DNA from: Trichoplax sp. H2
Taxonomy: Eukaryota > Placozoa > Uniplacotomia > Trichoplacea
Direction: 5' to 3'
NCBI GenBank assembly: GCA_003344405.1
Contig: NOWV01000003.1
Span: 62,001-126,000 of the forward strand
DNA: 64,000 nt
In this document: piece by piece, positions 1 to 16,124 of the stretch
Position numbering within the stretch: position 1 is the first letter of the stretch
How the letters are laid out: each line of letters begins with the position of its first letter
Notes under the pieces: generated by a model
The model's input: the letters and a program-made list of their open reading frames with translations, nothing else
Database searches by the model: none
What the model was told of the DNA's origin: nothing
Translations under genes and position numbers: made by a program

Positions 1-3000
1 TCTCTAAACGTTTGATTTCTTCATCCTACATAAAGAATAGCCCAAACTTTTAGGTGTGCTATTTGTAGATCGCATGGACAATAATTAACTTTTATAGAGA
101 CCTGGAGAGCATTCTCATCTTGAATTGCCACTTGTTCATCAACGGAACTTAATTGCGGTAGTTCCTTATCCGTATCAAAATGGTGACAACCGAGTAATTC
201 GATGATCTTTTTGCGTGGTTCTTTCAAAAAATTTGCCTGGTAAGAATTTAAAGGCTTTAGAAAAAGAGGTCATTACAGTATTCATTAGTAAAATTATCAA
301 AATACACCTTCAAAAAGCCCCATTGAAGAGATTCATAGTCGTCTCCTGATGATTTAAGTCTCTCATCGCAAAACGCAATTAGATTACCATTATCTGCAAT
401 AGCATTGTCAAGTTTCTTCGCCCGCTCAATAAACACTTCATTGGTTACTACCTGACTTATAGCGACCTATTATGAAAAGTAAGCATCTGATACCCAATCG
501 ATAAATTACGTATGATAGGACAGATCTTGTTTAATTAATGCTCACTTCTGTTGAATTGGTATCTTTCGAAGGATTTAGAGTAATCAGCTTCCCTCCAAAC
601 TATCGGGTTAATAAACATTATAAGGACTACATCGTCATAAGTACGTAAATAATCTTTTCCTTCAAAACCGTAACTCACAGCAAATGAAGCGCCAGCTGAA
701 ACTTTCAAACATTTTGGAGGGTATTTTGGACACAATGGCATAGCTGTGTACTCCGGCTTTGGAGAATTTGGAACATCAGCTATATTAGCGAAATCAGAGC
801 CAAATGCCTCACTAATCTATAACAAGATTAACCTATTAATAATTTGACTCTGTTTGTAGCGCACATTATATTTGCATAGCATTCACTACTTGTTTATGTT
901 GCTGTTCGGCAAACTGTGATTGTTGCTTTTGACTTCCACTTATTAAGGAGTAAATTTGAATATAGTCATCAGCTGTCATTAAAGACACCAAAATAGGCAT
1001 TCGAGGACACCACCGTACATCCATACAAGAATTACACGGTATTTCGTAAACGAGCTAGTGATAAACGCTTGATCAGTTTTGCACTTTACTACAAAAGTTC
1101 ATGATTTAAAGTACCTCGCCGCTTGGAATATTGCTTTCTGAATTTGATACAGATCCATTAGGATTCCAGATCAATACTTTACTATCCTATTAAAGTAAAA
1201 ATACTGTAGCATAACTAGTCTACGAAATATGGCGAAGTATTTCATTAGCAAACCTTTCCACAACTTGCAAGCATATCAGCATCCTGATTACACCAGGCTA
1301 CAGCATGAATACCCCTATGAATTGCAATTTGTGATACATATATGTTTCCTTGAACCTGGTACCATAAAATATTTGCAGTAAAAATTATACCTTTTATGTT
1401 CTGAAAATATTTTGATAGGATATTGCATATATCGTACATCCCACATCTATGTTGATTAAATTTAGGAAAAAATGATTAATCAAGAGTACACTAAGACATA
1501 AATTTACAATTAAATGACTGCACAAATTCCCTGTATCACTGATTCCGTTGAGTTAGCCTGCACTAGCTGTGTAGCAATGCGGGGATGCCAAGACATTGTA
1601 TGGCAATTTACCTAGAGCATAGAACCAAATAGTCAAATACAACATATAATATTAACCTACTCTTAAGCGCAAGGACGACATAAGTTTGCCTCAAATTACC
1701 AGAGCGTTTCCGGTATTGAGAGTAATCACTGGCTTTTCTGTCTTTCTCATATCCCAAACTACGGTATGGCCAACAGAAGAAGAAGAAGCTATAATATGTG
1801 GTACCTATATTATATCATAATTATCAAGATGTTGTAGAGTCTGTTAAAAATATGCATTAACATTGACCGTACAATATAATTGTTATAATCCTAGAAGAGC
1901 ATCCGTACTTGCAAATTCCAAGTAACACAACTCATATCAGCAAGATTATTAGTAATCTGTAAAGAGTAACGAAGATATCTTGTTAATTATGGAATTGGTC
2001 ATGTTATGGTAAAGAAACTGTGTTCTAGATCACTTTAAAACCTGAAATTTTGAACCAATCACTAGAGGATCCCTATCGACTTGATTTAAATCCCAAATAT
2101 ATAATTCCCCAGCTTTCGCAGATGAAGCCAGTAGATTTTTCTTTCCCGAAAACGATGAAAGATATAATGTTAAAAATCAAAAATTTAATACTTCTTTGTT
2201 ATATTAAGATATACGAAAGCATACAGTTTAGATAGGCCAGAAATATTAAACAATTTAAATATAGATTAATTTATTCACCTGGAACGGGTTAAAGTCTAGA
2301 TCGCTTGCAGCTTCGGAATGCTTATATATATTGAAAATATTATTTGTTAAAGATCATTAATTTGCTTCAATTATGCTAAGGATTATAGATACTAATATTG
2401 TAAAGAACTTGAACAAACATTAAAATTTAAGTCTTCAAATTAGTAAGACATATACCTTTTCTAATGTGGACAAAACAGCATGTTCTTCTTCATGCCTACC
2501 AAAATCATAAACATATTTACGTAACAGTCTTATTCTGAAATTCGGGTAGATAACAGTTATACAAGAAGAGTTTACGTTACTACTTTAACTCACTTCATAA
2601 TGTTTTTAACGCTGTAGAGATAAATTTTAGCATCGGTGGCACTGCCAGCAAGTAAACCAAAGTCATTTCTCTGCTGAGTACTATTCCACGCTAATTTCTT
2701 GAAACTGACAAATCCCTTAGTTATAAATTTCTCAGTCATTAAAAACAGTACAAATATGTGGGAGCTGTTACCTATAGTCTGTTGCGATGTATCCTACTTG
2801 TGGCATATCTAAAGATGAATCACCCGGTTCCACTGACAGAATTTCTAACCTTGCATCGCTAGAAAGATTCAGTCCAAAATGAGAAATGCTTAATAAAGTG
2901 CACGCGATAGTCTATTATAGTCAAGTATTTAGACAATAAGAAATCTCGCCTAATGTTTTGGCCAGCTGTTGAACCAGCAGCAACATATATGGGAGAAATG

Positions 3001-3053
3001 TTTGTGGGGCTCCACGCCACCGTAGCAGCCTTGTGAACGTCTTTTATCCTCAT
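1..3053 (-). CDS. SEC31: SEC31 homologue, COPII outer-coat protein (5' part)
   Basis: SEC31 pairs with SEC13 to form the outer cage of COPII vesicles that bud from the ER. The start codon is at 3053-3051. The first exon encodes MRIKDVHKAATVAWSP and then PIYVAAGS, matching the usual SEC31 start. Further exons read on the minus strand give the N-terminal WD40 propeller: 2858-2772, 2704-2594, 2495-2456, 2320-2279, 2140-2042 (AGELYIWDLN), then WDMRK near 1750, MWDVRY and GIHAVAWCNQ near 1450-1250, and IYEIPCNSCMDVRWCPR near 1030. Near 535-830 come PPKCLKVSAGASFA and FGGKLITL, the conserved segment after the propeller. The stretch near 180-230 (KKIIELLG) begins the helical region. The gene continues past base 1, so the proline-rich and C-terminal parts are not seen. 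Exon 1 appears to use a GC donor. Family assignment is very secure; some mid-gene exon edges are approximate. Confidence 0.93.
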
Positions 3054-4078
3054 AATTAACCTTAAAAAAGTCAAGAAAAAACTAGGGTTTATCCTAATAA
3101 TCGGTCAAAGATACCTACAATTAAGATAAATTGTATCGTCGGCGAAGCAACAGATTATAAATCAAACAAAATTTTAACTCAGCTTAACTCTTAGCTCAAG
3201 ATTTATAACACATAAAAAGCAAAATACCGTAGTTCCATGATTTATAATTTACTAGTTTATACCAAAGCTGTGGAGAACCTTTAATCTTTACTTTATTCTT
3301 CACAACCCAGTACAGTATCTGCAGTATCTACTATACCGTATCATACGAATATGAGTGATATCAACTAGCTTACATTACTTTGTACGTTTCTACGAGTACT
3401 ATATTACCTCTATCATAAGCACTAGATTATAGTACTTGGTTCCTGGACAAGATTTAATCTAATAACGAAATCAATAGTTCAAATGTCTAAATGTACAGTA
3501 CTTGTACTAATTCAAACGCGTGCAAGTAAAACAGATTCTATTCTGCTAGCGATTACAGTAAATGTCAGTAGTAGCCATAATATTAGCAGATACAACATGG
3601 GTAAAACTATGACCTTTTTAAACCAAGTTAAAATTTGATTTACGTACACTCACTTTATAGTAATCTACTTCCCTGTGGATTCAGCAATTAAATGTATATT
3701 CTTATTGTAATATCTTTCACCAGAATACTACAGTCGTAGATATAGTTTACGGCAATTTCTTAATAATGCTCACTTTATCCTACAGGTAAATTAATCGATG
3801 TGCTGTACAGTCTTGAAATATCATACCAAATAATGTTCTTTAAACTTTGAGTGGGGTCTAGCGGTTACTCAAATCTCATACAGCACAATTAATATCTAAA
3901 ATATAAATAGATGATATCAGGTATATTTTAGATTTACCGAAATTCCTTGTCGTAGATAGATAAAGTTATTCTCAAGAAAATACTATCAGAAGCTGTTGGC
4001 AGTTTTTAAAGTTACAAAGACCACGACACAAGCAAAGAGATGCACCAATTGCACAGTGCAGTCTGAATGTGTAATCTA
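3054..4078. other. Divergent intergenic region, SEC31 / CaMKII
   Basis: SEC31 and CaMKII are transcribed away from each other across about 1.7 kb. The SEC31-proximal kilobase shows no coding signal, no RNA gene and only isolated GTAC-rich words. The repeat field listed separately lies on the CaMKII side. Confidence 0.5.
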
Positions 4079-4360
4079 TGTACAGTACAGTACAGTACAG
4101 TATTCAGTATCACCCTTTACTGTACAGTACAGTACTGTAAAATTACAGTAAAAGAAGGAAAGAAAAAGACGGGAGCAGCACGGTGCAGTGTACAGTACAT
4201 ACTGTACAGTAACAGCTGTGCGTACTGTACAGTACAGTGCTGTACTGTACTGTGCACTGTACACACTGTACTGTTCAGTCATGGACTACAGTACTGTACT
4301 GTACTAAAACTGTACAGTACAGTATTGTATTTTCCGTAAATACTGTACTGTACAGTACAA
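4079..4360. repeat. GTACW pentamer repeat field upstream of CaMKII
   Basis: Dense array of GTACA and GTACT units, with runs of either unit and switches between them (for example TACTGTACAGTAC). Each GTACWGTAC is palindromic apart from the central W, so the array can pair with itself and reads similarly on both strands. Further short tracts continue at about 4441-4455, 4569-4580 and 4645-4682, ending about 75 bp before the CaMKII start codon. Open frames across it on both strands are by-products: no GTACW frame contains a stop codon. Confidence 0.9.
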
Positions 4361-4606
4361 ACAAAATGAGGCCAAAAGGTTCTCATTTGATACTGTCGAC
4401 CGTGGCCGATTGCTAACCAGACTATCAGAGATCATTGATGGTACAGTACTGTAGTGTGCGGTACAGAACTATTACTTACAGTACAAATAAAATTAGGCCA
4501 AAAAGGTTCTCATTTGATACTGTCGACCGTGGCCGATTGCTAACCAGACTATCAGAGATCATTGATGGTACAGTACTGTAGTGTGAGGTACAGAAGTAAC
4601 AGAACC
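4355..4606. repeat. Tandem duplication of a ~126-bp unit
   Basis: Bases 4355-4480 and 4481-4606 are near-identical copies. Each starts GTACAAA/GTACAAAT, carries a unique core with GTCGACCGTGGCCGATTG, and ends in a GTACW tract with the word GTAGTGTG. The copies differ by a few substitutions and a small indel near the end. The breakpoints fall in GTAC words, suggesting repeat-mediated unequal exchange (inference). Confidence 0.85.
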
Positions 4607-4756
4607 ATTACTTACAAAGTTAAGTGAAGGTTGATTCAATGGAGTGTATTGTACTGTACACTGTACAGTGTACAGTACGGTATCTGTTTATTGTATCTGA
4701 TCAGTTTGGCAGTGAATAAAAATCTGTTACCACTTCCGTTGTTTGCGGGATCAAAG

Positions 4757-10546
<5,790 letters not shown>

Positions 10547-11800
10547 AATCTTTCCCTTACAATGAAATTCAAATTTTAAGCTCTCTTCATTGATCTGGCT
10601 GATTCATTGCTTTTCTGTATCGGTAATTTTAAGTCATAATCAGGTGATTTGGCTTACCCATACATTTACATGATTGTATTGCTAATACTTCGGAAACGTT
10701 CTAAAGTTAAATCAGCTCAATTGTTCAATATTAATTTATTTCATTGATAAGTTATTCCGAGTTACTACTTTATAATATCGACTTAAATATACTTCGATAG
10801 ATATAAATTCATCACATCAAGTTGTAGTGTTATTTCGTTGTGCTGTTACGGACAATATTGCTCCAGTATTAGTGGAGATGGAATAGTGATTAAGCTAACG
10901 CTTGTGAGACTGACGCCGAAATGATATGTAACAAATTATTAATGTGAAATAAGTCACTTATCATCTCAAAATGCTTACTTGTAAAATGTTGCTAGATCCT
11001 ATAATTTGTGAATGTAATACTCGAATGGCAAGAGAATTATATAAGGTTATGCTATGTGGGATCAGAACCTACAGCGCTTAAGGTTGCTAAAACGATGACT
11101 ATTACATAGTTCGTATACGTCGCTCTTGTGTGATGAGTAGTAACAGTGCTGCCTTCCTTTTAATGTAATACGTTAAGATTTGTCTTTCCTGTTTAACAAA
11201 GAACCATTGATGTTTAGCTCATTCCTATCACATAAACCATAACTAATTGTAGCAATTGCTTAGCATTTATGCTGTTATTTAAAATTCTTTAGCAACTCCT
11301 CGACGTAAATGTATTGAATTTATTAGCTTTATTATGCTCTTCGACTGGGTTGTTTTACAGTATTATACTAAATGAGTACATCGATAAATACAAATGTGCG
11401 GTATGAAGTAATTTTAAAATGTCTAGCTCTCGTTTTCGTATCGTAATTATTAATATTAATAGGCTGTACCCTACAGTTATTTGCGAACGGTCTAGGGTCA
11501 TGAATTTTTACTCTTTTAAATCTACTGTGGACAGTGACAACAATAACTAATTACAGTAACCTGTTTCGTGATTTGTAAAATAGATAGATAACTGATGTCA
11601 TACAACATTTAATATAGTAGTAATATCTCGGATAGTCTTCATTCAATATATACGCTTTGTGTTATGTACACGCATATACAGTAGTAATTTATTGCTACTG
11701 TACGAATCAGTAAAAGAAAAGTTTGACCCCTAAAACACCTAACTTTCTAACAGAGTATGACAAATCCCTCCTGCAAGATACCCGCAGAGTATTTATTAGA
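10547..11800. other. Intergenic, no feature seen
   Basis: AT-rich sequence downstream of CaMKII. No frame resembling a known protein, no dense repeat and no RNA gene was recognised. Confidence 0.4.
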
Positions 11801-11806
11801 GATAGT

Positions 11807-12310
11807 TTATGATACGTAGCCTTTGCCATTGCATGCACCAGTACATTTCGCTGTAGAACAATAATTGGAACAGTATGAGCATTGATATCCAGTTGAAAGA
11901 TACATTACTTCAACGCCGGCTAGCTAAGTAAGTTACTGAAGAGTTTCAATTGTGATCGAAGTCGCAATCGCCATATTATCAACCGCATTCTATAAAGTGC
12001 TAGTAACAGCTACGATCTCTCCATAAGCTACTGTACATTTACTCTCGGCAGCTTTAACATTTTCACTCAAAGATGCCTTTAAATCCCCTAAGGTAATTGA
12101 CGAAGTAACACTCATGCACCAATAGTACATTTCAGGCAATCCGGTGGCCTAATCACAGGCACTTCTCCGACTTTTCTTGCACCAAAACCATTTCTGAACC
12201 GTTAAACAATGTATCTATTTACTGTCATAGGGCAAGTCAGTAAAACATTTTTCAGGTACTGCACGATGTGTAGACGTACTAGACCATATGAAGTTGATAA
12301 ACGCCCGAAA
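11807..12310 (-). pseudogene. Cys-rich reading frame interrupted by five TAG/TAA codons
   Basis: One minus-strand frame of about 168 codons reads with protein-like texture but is broken by TAG at 12217-12215, 12151-12149, 11992-11990 and 11926-11924 and by TAA at 11935-11933, ending at TAA 11809-11807. All are in the same frame and none is TGA. Recognisable stretches are WFWCKKSRRSACD, MYYWCMSVTSSITLGDLK, then ENVKAAESKCTVAYGEI, and a Cys-rich tail, CSYCSNYCSTAKCTGACNG. I do not recognise the family. It may be a decayed gene, a transferred gene from a genome that reads TAR as glutamine, or chance: AT-rich DNA should give about 12 stops in this length and 6 are seen, so the excess of open frame is modest. 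Confidence 0.3.
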
Positions 12311-12442
12311 TTATCGTTTAAATCTTGCAAAATTAACACCTTTACTTATAATTAATCACCACATGCAATCCTGTTTTACGCAACTTAATTTCATAGTTGT
12401 GTGTGCGCTTTACAGCCCTATTGCAATGCTAAAAATATCATT

Positions 12443-12482
12443 GATATTGATATTGATATTTTGCTGTATCAATATCAATATC
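12443..12482. repeat. Perfect 16-bp hairpin
   Basis: GATATTGATATTGATA at 12443-12458 is exactly complementary to 12467-12482, separated by the 8-base loop TTTTGCTG. The stem is built of GATATT steps. It lies in non-coding DNA and has no run of T after it. Confidence 0.85.
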
Positions 12483-12686
12483 ACCGCAATTTTCCTCACA
12501 GATTAGCAAATGTCAACATCAATCAAGGAAAGGTCAAGTTCTGAGCGAACCAAAATTATATTAAAATGATACTTTGTAAAGCAGCTGACAACAGCACTGC
12601 GCTGTGACATCTACGTACAGTACGTAACCATCAACAGGTGTAACTGTAACGTACAGTACAGTATAAGTATGCACTGTACTGTACAG

Positions 12687-12798
12687 TACACGGTATAAAG
12701 TTATTGAACCTCTGACAGGTCTATCAAATGGTAATACTATCCGTTAAATGAGCACATTATCGTAAACCGTCAGCAAAGCGACGGGAGTTTGCACTAGT
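12687..12798 (+). repeat. Dispersed ~112-bp repeat, copy 1
   Basis: From TACACGGTATAAAGTTA to GTTTGCACTAGT. An almost identical copy (a handful of differences) lies in opposite orientation at 24107-24218 in OSTC intron 2. Left neighbours are GTACW words. The conserved core includes CTGACAGGTCTATCAAATGG. No coding frame and no obvious terminal inverted repeat, so class unknown. Confidence 0.8.
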
Positions 12799-13676
12799 AT
12801 AGTAGTATCAGCTAATTAGTAAAGCAAGTATTCAAAATCATATACTGTATAAGGTTATTTTAGTAAGCACCGGATATAAAATTATGGTATTTTGTATAAA
12901 TTTACAGACCATACGCAATATATCGATTTATATATTAGAGAAGGTGTTAATGTTTACAATTAGAATTAAAGTTCGCATTAATTGTGTGTGAATTATTAAG
13001 AACTGCTAATGGATTCTCACATGAATTGTTATTTTGTTAATTGATATTTACCGAGAATTTATGAAACTTGAAATCTTTGTAATAAGTATAGTTAATCCTT
13101 ACTAAAGATATCTCATGGTATTCTATGAGAAGTAATTGAATTAGACTGAATTCTGATGTACTGTTTTTATCTAAAACTTGTAAAATCTTTGTAATCAAAC
13201 GTGTTAATTGATGCATGACTATATAAGAGAGCTCTCCTGAAAATAAAATCAAACTTTTCTTAAGCTCTAAATTAATTGCTGTTACGGTCGTTGAGGACCA
13301 GTAATATAAACATATTACATAATCAGGTCTGAAGCGTATAACTTGGTATAAGCTGTTAGCAAGCCTATAAAAAAGCATACTCGTACTTGTATCAATCACA
13401 TACGTATAATAGATGCATATGATCTATTTAAGCAATAGTAATTTGATTGTCAGGTTTTGGTCTTCATATAACCTACTCGTACATCTAGACAACACTAGAT
13501 GCAACTGACGGCGAGAATCTTTGGTGTATACCTGTATTCACTGCTAGTTGCAGTATAAAAGATTTTATGCGTACAGGGAGTTTGATAGCGAGGGGAGCGT
13601 TAACTAGCTGTCTGCCTGCGTCGTTATGTATTCCTATACAGAACTGTACCGTACAGTATACTATAGTTCACTAAAA
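12799..13676. other. Intergenic, no convincing gene
   Basis: AT-rich. A 120-codon open frame on the minus strand at 13037-13399 has no recognisable domain and is flanked by no convincing splice context; I do not call it. Confidence 0.35.
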
Positions 13677-14343
13677 GGCCACCCGTTTTCAGGTGCTGGT
13701 GGACATTGTAGTTGACAAGCCACTTTGTTGAAGCCAACAGTAATTTAGTGTACAGTTCGAAATCGAAACTAAAGTGCAGGATGTACGATTGTATACGAGA
13801 GTTTCTAACCTTATAAACAGCTGAAAAGCTGACATTTACATAAATTAGAAAAATTTTAATGATGTAATGTTTTTGATTGAGATCCAAATTGTGTACTTTT
13901 TAAGGCATCATTGACTGATCGTTAAGCGAAAAAATAATCCGGATTTGATATCGACAATGTAGTTTAAATCGACATCGAAGGGGTGGGATTGGCAAAATTT
14001 CCTTGCAAAATGGCATAAAACGACGCTAAAAAATCGAGCCAATCGCGCTCCTTCGAGATGGTTTGAAATTATACCGTAGGTATCAAACATGGATTTTTTT
14101 ACGCTTAACGATTAGTCAATGATTACCTTAAAAGCACACAACTTAGATTTCAATCAAAAACATTACATCATGAAATTTTCCGAATTTCTGTAAATGACAG
14201 CTTTTCACCTGTTGTTAAGGTTAGAAACTAACATATACGATCATACATCCCGTACGCCAGTTTCGAACTGTACTCTAAATTACTATTACCTTCATGAAAG
14301 TCGCTTGCCTTCTTTCATGTCCACCACCTAAAAACGGATGGCC
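13677..14343. mobile_element. Imperfect foldback element (long inverted-repeat MITE-like)
   Basis: The left half (13677-13994) and the right half (14037-14343) are inverted copies at roughly 75-80% identity by eye, around a loop of about 42 bp. Both ends terminate in GGCC; the left starts GGCCACCCGTTTTCAGGTG and the right ends CACCTAAAAACGGATGGCC. Other matched blocks are CAATCAAAAACATTACATCA, AAGGTTAGAAACT and TTTCGAACTGTAC. Homology stops sharply outside the GGCC ends. No transposase is present. A target-site duplication is not evident, which fits an old copy. Confidence 0.8.
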
Positions 14344-14430
14344 GGACACCCATCTGAAAATGAGGAATCGTGTGTAAAAACTTAAAAACTTTGACGATGC
14401 CAACTAATGGCAACTACTGTTAGATCTGTC

Positions 14431-15312
14431 TACTGTACAGTACTGTAAAAGCTACTGTACTGTACAGTACAGTACAATACTGTACGCTTAGTGAGTGAGT
14501 GTACTGTACTGTACTGTAGTGTTATGGACATACAGTACTGTACAGTACAGTATTGTACTGTTCTGTTCATTACAGTATCCAGAAATGCCGCTGAAACGGC
14601 TATACAGTACAGTACAGTAGACTGTACAGTGTCTTCAACGCATTTATCCAAACATATCTGCTGGCATATTTGCTTGGACAAGGTATATTTGCTTAATAAA
14701 GGTATAGAGCCGTTTCAGCGGCATATTTTACAGTTACACCTGTCGATAGTACTGTACAGTACGTACATACAGTACAGTACTGTACAATACAGTATGGTTA
14801 TACAGTACTGTACACCGTACAGTACGTCAAGGAATACTGTACAGTACTGTACAGTTAGGGTGAAAGTCAGCTAAAATTTCATATACTGTACACTGTACAG
14901 TACAGTAATGTTTCGACATTTCAACCAAGTCGAGGAGCAAGAGGCTAAAAGCTTACGTGTAGCGTGTAATAACTTTGAAATTTACAGTACAGTGTTGGTT
15001 GGTTTTCGGTACTGTTTTATTGAAATCGTGAAAGGTTTCAGACCTAAACTACTGTATGTACTGTATACAGTAGACTCCATACGATGGAGCACATACAGTA
15101 CTCCTGGTACAGTACTACTTCGGCTAACTTCATGTGCATCATACTGTACAGTGTACTGTACTGTACGCTGTATACGATACACTACAATACTGTACAGTAC
15201 TGTACAGTATGATGTTATTTACTCGTGCGATGCACTCACATTCTAACTGTAACTTAGATCTTCCAATTTATATAGCTCCGATCTCTGCTAGCTTCCTACA
15301 GTACAGTACTTG
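14431..15312. repeat. GTACW repeat field upstream of 4E-BP
   Basis: GTACA/GTACT units cover most of 14431-14909 and 14981-15212, with a last copy at 15297-15310, separated by short unique stretches. The field ends about 20 bp before the 4E-BP start codon, so it occupies promoter and probably 5' UTR. Several long open frames on both strands across it encode only Tyr-Ser/Cys-Thr-Val-Gln/Leu repeats and are artefacts. The unique inserts GAAATGCCGCTGAAACGGC (14582-14600) and GAGCCGTTTCAGCGGCAT (14707-14724) are inverted relative to each other. Confidence 0.9.
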
Positions 15313-15330
15313 TTCGTTTCCAGCGAAGTC

Positions 15331-16124
15331 ATGTCTGACTCTACTAGAAGTAAAACAGTCGACATACCTTTCAAACGCATTTTAGTTACAGATCCTTGCC
15401 AATTACCCAATAGTTACTCTACCACGCCAGGAGGAACTATCTTTTCTACCACTCCTGGTGGTAAGGTTTTACTGATAGTGTAGATGATATTACTGTACTA
15501 CGGCATTATTTTATTTTACAGCCACTGTAATAAATTTACAACTGTATTATTAATATACCTTTGTGTAATCGCAAATCAGTAATTTACGCTAGCCTAGTGT
15601 CCTTTCTACTGTGTACCAATTGTTGGAGATCACTTCAGCTACGATCTAGTGCAATATCTAATACTGTCACTTCAAATTAGATACTTTTGCTACTTTCTGC
15701 AGTTATACTTACTTCTCTGGCTGCAAAATACAGCATAATATATTCAAATTACCCTTAATTATGTACTCTGCAATCTCTATTTTAATTTAAAAGGGACGCG
15801 TATCATTTATGATCGAGCATTCTTATTACAAATGAGAAACTCTCCTCATGCTCAAATTCCTCCATCGAACTTACCGAATATCCCTGGCGTAACAAGTCCT
15901 CCTATAAAAGAAGATAAATTTCCTAAGTCGAAAGACCATCCGGAAAAATCTACAAATCCAGTCACTTCGAGGCCGAACGTTGAACAGAAGGAAGACAAAG
16001 GTATGCATTTGCTAATTGATTGGAAAACATCTTCAAACTGCATGATGATCGTTCAGCTACTGTACCTCATACCGATTTGTTTATAGGTGAAGAAGAACAG
16101 TTTGCTATGGAAATGGAAGAATGA
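15331..16124 (+). CDS. EIF4EBP: eIF4E-binding protein (4E-BP), cap-dependent translation repressor
   Basis: 4E-BP blocks translation initiation by binding eIF4E until mTORC1 phosphorylates it. Three exons, 15331-15460, 15794-16000 and 16087-16124, give 124 aa, close to the usual length of about 118. Visible motifs in order: YSTTPGG and FSTTPGG (Thr32 and Thr41, matching human Thr37/Thr46), the eIF4E-binding helix YDRAFLL at 49-55, RNSP (Ser60, matching human Ser65), IPGVTSP, and a C-terminal FAMEM at 118-122 that fits the TOS motif contacted by Raptor. An N-terminal RAIP-type motif is not evident. The start is fixed by the first ATG after the repeat field. Confidence 0.95.

Noticed and set aside
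4067-4339. Open frames on both strands in the CaMKII upstream repeat
   Set aside because: They translate GTACW units (Tyr-Ser/Cys-Thr-Val-Gln/Leu); such repeats have no stops in any frame.
12288-12506. 72-codon plus-strand frame
   Set aside because: Overlaps the hairpin and lies opposite the Cys-rich frame; Ile/Asn-rich composition typical of AT-rich DNA.
13037-13399. 120-codon minus-strand frame
   Set aside because: No recognisable motif or splice partner; AT-rich low-complexity composition.
13624-14090. Two minus-strand frames of 87 and 60 codons
   Set aside because: They lie inside the arms and centre of the foldback element; no transposase-like residues.
14430-15385. Several 66-127 codon frames upstream of 4E-BP
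   Set aside because: Same repeat-encoded peptides, overlapping on both strands; no conserved domain.
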